Shown here piece by piece: positions 56,176 through 64,000 of a DNA stretch of 64,000 bases (position 1 is the stretch's first letter; the number at the start of each line of letters is the position of its first letter). A program made the position numbers and the translations under genes. Below the pieces are notes generated by a model that had not been told where the DNA came from, made no database searches, and saw only the letters and a program-made list of their open reading frames with translations. The stretch comes from Aphrophora alni (lineage: Eukaryota; Arthropoda; Insecta; Hemiptera; Aphrophoridae). The stretch spans positions 15,674,590 to 15,738,589 of the forward strand of contig OY740768.1 in the NCBI GenBank assembly GCA_963513935.1, given 5' to 3'.

Positions 56176-58164
56176 TTGTGTGAATTCTTGGGAGGTTCAT
56201 AGTGGAGAAGAACAACGGTTTTTATTATTATGATCTTGGAATTGTTAATTTATTATGAAAGAGTTTTATTATATATTACCCATGGTTTGTTTTAAAAGTT
56301 TTATTTGTTGCCCTATTATTATTACTTAATTTATTGTTTTTATTACGCAATATAAAGGGCTTTTCTAGAAATTTAAATTGTAAAATTGTGTTTAATGTAT
56401 TTTAGTGGAAACGTTTTAATTATTATTTGTCAGTTATTATAAAATTGATTTGATTGCTGTTTTGTTTTTTGCAAAAAAGCCTATCTTAAGTTAAGTGGTT
56501 AATTGAGGTACGTCATAATGCTAATTTTAGTTTAGCTGTTTTTAAAATGTTTTTAGAGTGTCCCTTCCTATATAAATTATGATGTTTGTCAGCTGCAAGA
56601 GAAACTAAATTAAATGAAATGAAGTCCTCGTACATCTCCCTACTACCAATTGATATTAATAAATATCATATTTTTCTTGCTTTTAAGGAGTTCATTTGTT
56701 ACAATTTGACAATCAATCATCGGTTTTAATAAATTCCATATTTTTGTCAAATATATATATTACTTTAGGGAACTCATATGTTTAGATTTCACAATTATGT
56801 TGACACCGTCGATTGCAAAGTTTTCGCACAGCTCTACTACAAATAGTTTTTTTTTTTTTAATTTTATATTTTTTTAATCATTTTAGGTAACTCATGTTTT
56901 CAATTTGACACCTTTGGATAGCAAGTTCTCGCACATCTCTCCACTACCAATCGGTTTCAATAAATTTAATAGTTTGTATGGTTTATAGTAGCTCATGTGT
57001 ACAAATTTAACACTCATGTTACACCCACATTTCACTACTAACAATCGGTTTTAACAAATTTTGGAATTTTTTTGTTTGTATTTAATTAAAATCGAACTTT
57101 TAATGACGAGTTCTTACCAATTACTCCTGAAACAGTATTTTTTTTTTAACTTGCGAACCAAAATTTTTTGAGATGTTCGACTTTTAGGCTTCGTTTTGGT
57201 CTTTAGAGACTATAGATGAGGAAAATTTGATCATAATCGTTGGGCCGTATTTGAGAAAAATCGTTATTTTGTGTTTTTATTCTTGACATCTACCCCTAAA
57301 TTTTAAATTATCGACGAAATAATTTGTTTTTCGAAGATATGACCAAAATATGCCCAAATACCAAATTTGATTAAAATCTGTCCACAAGTTAAAAACTATA
57401 GAACACTTGATATACGACAGACAACAAACGCCAAACATGATTACAAACAACACTTTTGGAATTAAGACACCTTCATTCATTATACTACTTGTGATCAAAT
57501 GAAAAACATGAGTCAACATTTAGGACTTGTCTAAAAAACATACATAAACTACTTAACCCTTTTCTTTATGAAAAAGAATCGATGTTGATTGTCGGACAAT
57601 ATTGACTTGGTGTTGGGATATAGGCGCAGGAGGTTATATTTTGTGGTTGGACACTATAGTTTCTCGTGCTATATACAATTTATGTAGACTTCCATTACCC
57701 GACATATTGTATCGGTTTATCTAACCACAATACCAACCAAACACTAAATCAGCGTAACCAAAATATCCACAATTGAATAGGCAACCATAAACTGTAGTTG
57801 ACTTCTCACTACCATGCATGTATATAATAAAATTCTATAAGGTAATAAAGTGATCCTACAGAATTTGCTGCATTCGGTGATCTGTCTGCCAATAGGCGGT
57901 CGGATTGATAAATATGTTAAGGTGAAATACAGTACTCTGCTTTGCGAAATGATTAAATTTCGTATAAAGAAATGTTTGGAAAAGATATTAAAAAGTTGGT
58001 ACTTCCAAATTTATACAAAAAATGTGTAGTAATTGTTTTGTTTTTAAATAAAATTCGTGATGTTTATTTTGCATCCCTGCGTTTATATTACACATAGATT
58101 CTATGTATCGATAATTAATAATAAATAATAATAGAGTAAATATGTATATTTATTATAATTTTGA
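56176..58164. other. AT-rich spacer
   Basis: A plus-strand copy of the GACAGAC-type dispersed repeat lies at about 57180-57440. 56640-57060 shows loosely repeated phrases (ACTACCAATTG, CTCATGT, CAATTTGAC), suggesting old duplications. No gene. Confidence 0.45.
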
Positions 58165-59600
58165 GTTAGATTTCTCTCTTTCATCGTTCCTTCCAGGTTT
58201 CTCTTGGTCAACTCATTCATAGGCTTATTCTCAGGGGCTCATACACACTGAGTACAACAACTAACTGAAACAACACATTCCTTTTAATGGTTTTGGATAA
58301 GACTCCTCTCTTACATCTTACCTATTAGGTCTTTCTTGACTTGCTTTAACCCTTACCCTTGGGGGCTCTTACCTTTACGGGTGTGGCAAACCCGAGGACT
58401 CAAGCTGAAACTACACCTGTCTTCATATAGTTTGGGTTAGACTCCTCTCTTTCATCTTTCCTAACAGGTCTTTGGTGACCTGCTCTTACCTTTACCCTTG
58501 GGGGCTCTTACCTTTACGGGTGTGGCAAACCAGAGGACTCAAGCTGAAACTACACCTGTCTTCATATAGTTTGGGTTAGACTCCTCTCTTTCATCTTTCC
58601 TAACAGGTCTTTGGTGACCTGCTCTTACCTTTACCCTTGGGGGCTCTTACCTTTACGGGTGTGGCAAACCCGAGGACTCAAGCTGAAACTACACCTGTCT
58701 TCATATAGTTTGGGTTAGACTCCTCTCTTTCATCTTTCCTAACAGGTCTTTGGTGACCTGCTCTTACCTTTACCCTTGGGGGCTCTTACCTTTACGGGTG
58801 TGGCAAACCCGAGGACTCAAGCTGAAACTACACCTGTCTTCATATAGTTTGGGTTAGACTCCTCTCTTTCATCTTTCCTAACAGGTCTTTGGTGACCTGC
58901 TCTTACCTTTACCCTTGGGGGCTCTTACCTTTACGGGTGTGGCAAACCCGAGGACTCAAACTGGAACTACACCTGTCTTCATATAGTTTGGGTTAGACTC
59001 CTCTCTTACATCTTACCTATTAGGTCTTTCTTGACTTGCTTTAACCCTTACCCTTGGGGGCTCTTACCTTTACGGGTGTGGCAAACCCAAGGACTCAAGC
59101 TGAAACTACACCTGTCTTCATATAGTTTGGGTTAGACTCCTCTCTTTCATCTTTCCTAACAGGTCTTTGGTGACCTGCTCTTACCTTTACCCTTGGGGGC
59201 TCTTACCTTTACGGGTGTGGCAAACCCGAGGACTCAAGCTGAAACTACACCTGTCTTCATATAGTTTGGGTTAGACTCCTCTCTTTCATCTTTCCTAACA
59301 GATCTTTGGTGACCTGCTCTTACCTTTACCCTTGTGAGCTCTTACCTTTACGGGTGTGGCAAACCCGAGGACTCAAGCTGAAACTACAACTGTCTTCATA
59401 TAGTTTGGGTTAGACTCCTCTCTTTCATGATCCCTATCAGGTCTTTGGTGACCTACTCTTACCTTTACCCTTTGGGGACTCTTACCTTTACGGGTGTGGC
59501 AAACCCGAGGACTCAAGCTGGAACTTCACCTTTCTCCTTACACTTTTAGATTAGACTCCTCTCTTTCATATTTTCTAACTGGTCTCTTTTCAGCTGTTGT
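58165..59600 (+). repeat. 139-bp tandem array, about ten copies
   Basis: CATATAGTTTGGGTTAGAC starts units at 58424, 58563, 58702, 58841, 58980, 59119, 59258 and 59397, exactly 139 bp apart; decayed units flank both ends. Units contain CCTTGGGGGCTCTTACC and GGGTGTGGCAAACC. Two units (58290-58424 and 58990-59119) share a variant (CTTACATCTTACCTATTAGG) and are about 695 bp apart, i.e. five units, which suggests a five-unit higher-order duplication. Confidence 0.95.
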
Positions 59601-60085
59601 TATTTTCCGACATCAGCGTTATTAGCATATTCGATGATTTGGAGTCTATATTTTACAAACTTTTCTTTTTATTCATTTTATAAGGTTATAATGACACAGT
59701 GGTTTTCTGCTTTTAAACAACAAGAGAAAAAATAGATTGTATTTTTGACCATTATGGTAGCGTTTTGTGTATAAATTAGAATAATTTTATGGAATTTTAA
59801 CTCAATGTAGGTTATAAATTTAGCATAACCCTCTGTAGCTCACGAATAGTTAGTACAAGCATGATCACGAGAGAATTTAGTTGGATCTACACCTTTTTTT
59901 CATGAAGTTTTGGGTTAAATCTCTCTCCTCTCACCTATCAGATTTCTCTTTACCAATCGTTTTTCTTTTCTGAACCTGACGCTATTAAAGCATTCAAAGG
60001 CTGTGGTCTTTATTATATGCTCTTTTTTCTTTTTTTTATAAGGCTTTTTTGACTTTAAACAACAAGGAATAGAAATACATTTACA
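59601..60085 (+). repeat. Tail of the array's parent repeat and a second full copy
   Basis: 59601-59740 (GTTATTAGCATATTCGATGA, TTTATAAGG, CTTTTAAACAACAAG) is the 3' part of the repeat whose middle expanded into the array. 59880-60085 is a second, unexpanded copy in the same orientation with the same order of blocks. Confidence 0.7.
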
Positions 60086-60549
60086 ATATATACCTCCCGA
60101 TTAGCATCTGAAGGGGGTAGAAATTGCTTGCAATTGCAACTCTTGTAACCCTAGTTTCACAATTTTGAAACAAAAATAACGCATCAGAATTTAAACATGT
60201 TGTTCTGAACACAACATGCAGTAGTTAACCCGCTATCCTCCCTACTAAGTAATGACAAATATTTGCTGAAATATCAACACTGCCTGGTTTTTTAGGTGAA
60301 AAACCATGCGGTCATTATAGCCTACACAAAATTGAGCTTAAGATGCTCCACATTATTATAATTTGAATAACAAAACATGACTAAAACTAGTTAACACGTG
60401 TAATTAAACAACTTAACAAATTACTAAGCTGAGACTCTGCAATAGGTTAACAATACAATAACCAACATATACTGCAAAGATGTAAAGAGGTTCTGTAATA
60501 ATAGAAACGAAATTTTTTGAATATCATCAAAAATATACAGACGACTCTA
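60086..60549. other. Spacer
   Basis: No feature recognised. Confidence 0.35.
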
Positions 60550-60850
60550 TTAAGGACAATAGACTATATAAGGATCTGAGCAACATCCCCCAACATAACC
60601 CGAATGGTATTGGGCAGAACAAATGTCCTTACGCACACCTCTCAGAACAATGAATTCAGTTTGGATATGCTTAATTGTTAGGGTACTCGGACAAAATGGG
60701 CATTGGGGCGAATTCCCATGTTTCATCAGAATTTTCAGAAAACCATAAGTGATCATGGAATGGAACATGGATGGCTGAAAAGGAACTTGTATCCCCCAGC
60801 ACTTTGTTCAATCTTACTTTGTTTGTTTTAACTTAAGGGTGTGGGAGTAG
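60550..60850 (-). pseudogene. C-terminal fragment of a third non-LTR retrotransposon
   Basis: On the minus strand, PSMFHSMITYGFLKILMKHG is followed by CPFCPSTLTIKHIQTEFIVL. The pattern CPxCxxxLTxKHIxxEC is the zinc-binding tail of Jockey/I-type ORF2 proteins; here the last Cys is replaced by Phe. The frame ends at 60550 after ~70 residues. Only this tail is present. Confidence 0.65.
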
Positions 60851-62503
60851 AGGATAAATCAATAATTTTAAAGACGGCATGTGTTTACGTGATACATTGA
60901 TTTAAAGGGTTTGATTAGATAAGAAGAATGATGTGATTGAAATTTGTTCTGTAACACAGTAACTGAAATAGCTATTAAATAGCTCAAATAGTCCGTTAAC
61001 GTGATTAAAAAGTAAATAACCGTTTCTCGCCATAACTTTATTATTATTTGATATTCGAACTCTGCTTCCAGCAATCTCCTCAGATAAGAGTGGCGACCAC
61101 AGCAGGTACTAATTGTTGGTCCTTCAGGGGGTGACCCAAACTATAGAAAATAGGTTGTTCAATCTCGTAATAATATCTCATTATTATAGGTCTTGGCGAG
61201 ACGAGTCAAATTACATTAAAGACAATGAAAGTCTTCAAACTGAAAATCAATGAATGTCTGAATATTCAAACTGAAATGGCGCCCACCTATTATTAGCCCA
61301 AACAATTAAAAATTAGAACTTATTAAAAGTGATCTAGTATCTCTTTTTATAAAGATCCTTTGTTTATTTCAGTCATAGAAGGAAAATCTCCTGCAGACTA
61401 TCCGCCATCTCGTGACGTAATAGGCGATATGTTGGTGTTAAATAAACAACACTCAATGGGAGAGATAAAATATTTGAAAAATGAAAGTGCCTGAAAAAAT
61501 GTCAACGATCTTATTTACAAAATTAAAACTGGTATTACTATTATTTGCAATATAAGTTTATATATTGTAAAAATACTAATCTTTAATAGTATTTACAGAA
61601 TATTACTAGATACAAGATGTACAACACTGGTAATAGACCTGTCTGCATCTCTACATTTATCATACAGGACGTCAAGTTGACTCATGAAGCGATTCATCAA
61701 AACCAAATGTTGGGGTTGAGTGCACTTGGAATAAATAGAGGTATTTTATCAAACACTTGATCTCGGATTGGATTGTCCACCTTTCACGTAGTCAACTCTA
61801 TATCAGTACAGCAGATAAAATTTTACAAATTTCTTCTTGGGCTATATACCCCTCATTTTAACAGAATGAACACCCGTCACTTCGCTCGTATTGGTAAATT
61901 GGCAAAGGCGACATCGTTGTTGTTGATTATACAAAAACTACTAAAAATGTAGGCGAAATAATAGTTGATCGATTCAAGGTCAGAATTTATCACTGAACTT
62001 ATTTTTAAACAATCAAATATATCTAAAATTTGTTAAAATAGTAGTATTATTATAGTCTAATATTATTAAACGAACAATTTTTGTATGGTAGCACATTTTA
62101 TCTTGAAAAGGAGTCGAAGGGTTTTGTAGAAACGAGGGAATCTAATTGTTTGGTTAAGTCTAAATTTTAGGAAAACTAATTTATTTATTTTAATTATTAG
62201 TTTTATCTTTATCTTTATCTTTAAAGGCTCAAAGGGGGGGGGGTCCAATCTTCTCATCCACCAATCCCCTTTCAAACAAACACGAACAATGTATACAATA
62301 TACACAATAATAATTAAATAATTTCAATAATTTTTATATTGTAGTCACTTTCTTCTCTCGACTATACGTAATTCATTTACAATTAAAAAACCACCAATTC
62401 TTATACATTTTTTGTAAATATTATCTACAAAACGGACCCATGGATTTTGTAAAAAATAGAGTGAATCTATTGTTTTCAAGAGGTAGAGAGGTAGAAAGAG
62501 AGG

Positions 62504-62510
<7 letters not shown>
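60851..62510. other. AT-rich spacer
   Basis: No supported gene. A G run lies at about 62235, and (ATCTTT)n-like pyrimidine repeats at 62200-62222. Confidence 0.4.
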
Positions 62511-62556
<46 letters not shown>

Positions 62557-62557
62557 G
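62497..62557. repeat. (AG)n followed by G run
   Basis: AG dinucleotides end in a run of 12 or so G residues. Confidence 0.97.
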
Positions 62558-62757
62558 AGAGAGAATGAATGAATGATTGAATCAATGAATTGTCTTTGTT
62601 TAGGGGCGAGGTTAGGACTGTATAGTCCTCTCTACCACCTAACCCCATACAACATAACAACATATATAAAAATATAAAATACAACTTGATAATAATAAAA
62701 AATAAAAAATAACTAAGATAATATAAAAAATTATCAAACTTAAATTTAAACTAGCTA

Positions 62758-62943
<186 letters not shown>

Positions 62944-63000
62944 GAAAGTGATTGAACTTAGCTTAGATCTCGACTTTGGAAATAGTTATTTGTGCAACTA

Positions 63001-63101
63001 GTGAGCAAAGTGGCACTTTTTTAAACGAGAGAAAAATGTTGACGCACGAGGCTTGCCGAGTGCGTCAATTTTATCGAGATTAAAAAAGACACTTTGCTCA
63101 C
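63001..63101. repeat. Long hairpin (fold-back) sequence
   Basis: GTGAGCAAAGTGGCACTTTT...GACGCAC (63001-63047) is complementary, with small gaps, to 63060-63101, around the 12-nt loop GAGGCTTGCCGA. No target-site duplication was identified. Confidence 0.75.
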
Positions 63102-63111
63102 GAATTGCATA

Positions 63112-63572
63112 TTATACTTTGTCTACAGTTGTACATATTTTAAAACTATCAACACTGAGTAGAAGTTATCACGTCAAAACTGAGGTTATTTATGAATATT
63201 ACAAAGAACTTAGGTGTATTGTTGAGGAAATGGGATTGTCAATTTCAAAACTCGGCAAACGAAAAATACTCTCCTTGTACATACACTATCAATCATCTTC
63301 ATGAATAATTACTTCCCTTTTCAACTTTAAAACGTTGTTTTGTTGTTTATTTATGTTGTTTTACATGTAATAATTAATCTAACCTACATACGGGACATTT
63401 CCTGTATATTATAAATCAATTCAAATAAACTTAATCTAAATTTCGTTTTGTTCGGTTGCCATCCGGAGTGAGCAAAGTAGTGGGCAAAGTGAAACTGTTG
63501 AGAAATCAGCTGTTTTGCAAACTAATTTAAATGAACAAAATGCCACTTTGTCAACAACTGTAGACAAAACTT
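63112..63572. mobile_element. Possible small element with 15-bp inverted ends
   Basis: TTTGTCTACAGTTGT near 63114 is matched by its exact complement near 63556-63570. A GTGAGCAAAGT word occurs both in the adjacent hairpin and at about 63468. Between them an open frame begins inside the hairpin (63053-63304, 83 codons) with a short stretch EEMGLSISKLGKRK that could be the edge of a helix-turn-helix, too weak to name. Element borders are uncertain. Confidence 0.35.
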
Positions 63573-64000
63573 ATTTAGGAGATTAGATAACCAGATATAT
63601 TTGTTGGAAATAATAATGAAATAGATGTAAGGGCCACACTTACAACTCAAATAATGAAACTATTTACGAATCAGTAAGACAAGAAAGGTCTTTGTTTAAC
63701 CTGCCAGTAACTTACTCCCATTGCTACAATTTTGAATTGCTTTATAAAATCATATAACTGTCTTTTATCTCAGATAGAGTATAAAGGTTAAATATAAATT
63801 ATTGTGTCATTACAAACATTAGTTGGCATTACACCTTTAGTCCACATGGCTTTCTTGACTATACAGAGAAAGTTATTAATTCCGATGCAGCGACTTTTTA
63901 CGTATCATAAAATATCTTCTTTTTTAACACTCTCACCATAATCATAAAACATTAAAACAGTAATGTATATAACATTATTACTTTTTATCTTCAGAAAATA
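63573..64000. other. Right-edge spacer
   Basis: AT-rich; nothing recognised. Confidence 0.35.

Overview
This 64 kb window is eukaryotic, AT-rich and almost free of genes. A nuclear tRNA-Leu gene without encoded CCA, an interstitial (TTAGG)n tract (the canonical insect telomere unit), Jockey/CR1-type non-LTR relics, a hAT-type MITE and long (AG)n tracts point to an insect. Hemiptera is a guess from general sequence character. No complete host protein-coding gene is recognisable; the window may be intergenic or lie inside very large introns. Two short exon-like pieces (17.4 and 19.8 kb) are reported at low confidence.

Layout. 1-3.76 kb: satellite array of 34/35-bp monomers (69-bp dimer) with 103- and 172-bp higher-order registers. 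4.8-5.04 and 6.14-6.38 kb: two related fold-back elements whose arms carry hammerhead-ribozyme-like motifs; similar single motifs lie at 7.9 and 40.3 kb. 7.16-7.7 kb: (TTAGG)14 enclosed by inverted 16-18-bp motifs. 10.03-10.79 kb: eight 94-bp repeats. 13.46-13.80 kb: a MITE with 134-bp inverted arms. 15.3-16.7 kb: a 69-bp duplication and an old ~310-350-bp triplication. 18.73-18.99 kb: a compact inverted-repeat element. 20.0-21.4 kb: a decayed non-LTR ORF1.

24.86-36.84 kb is the highlight: an LTR retrotransposon in tandem, LTR-internal-LTR-internal-LTR, period 5726 bp. It has TG...CA LTRs of 526 bp, a 4-bp AATT target-site duplication at the two outer ends only, an initiator-tRNA-Met primer site and a polypurine tract. 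Its 5.2-kb internal region has no visible gag or pol. It encodes one clear domain protein, an SGNH/GDSL-type hydrolase, beside structured non-coding sequence, so it looks like a non-autonomous element that must be mobilised by enzymes from elsewhere.

36.96-37.4 kb: 69-bp repeats. 39.7-43.1 kb: (AG)n tracts inside a shared repeat family. 48.6-49.2, 55.86-56.17 and 60.55-60.85 kb: C-terminal relics of non-LTR retrotransposons. 49.99-50.81 kb: a hAT-like MITE with a perfect 8-bp TSD. 51.5-52.77 kb: a 37-bp minisatellite. 53.82 kb: the intact tRNA-Leu(UAA), the only intact cellular gene. 58.2-59.6 kb: a 139-bp array grown inside one copy of a dispersed repeat that also occurs singly at six other places. 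62.5-63.6 kb: more (AG)n and a long hairpin. Apart from the tRNA and the hydrolase, nearly everything here is repeat DNA in different stages of birth, amplification and decay.
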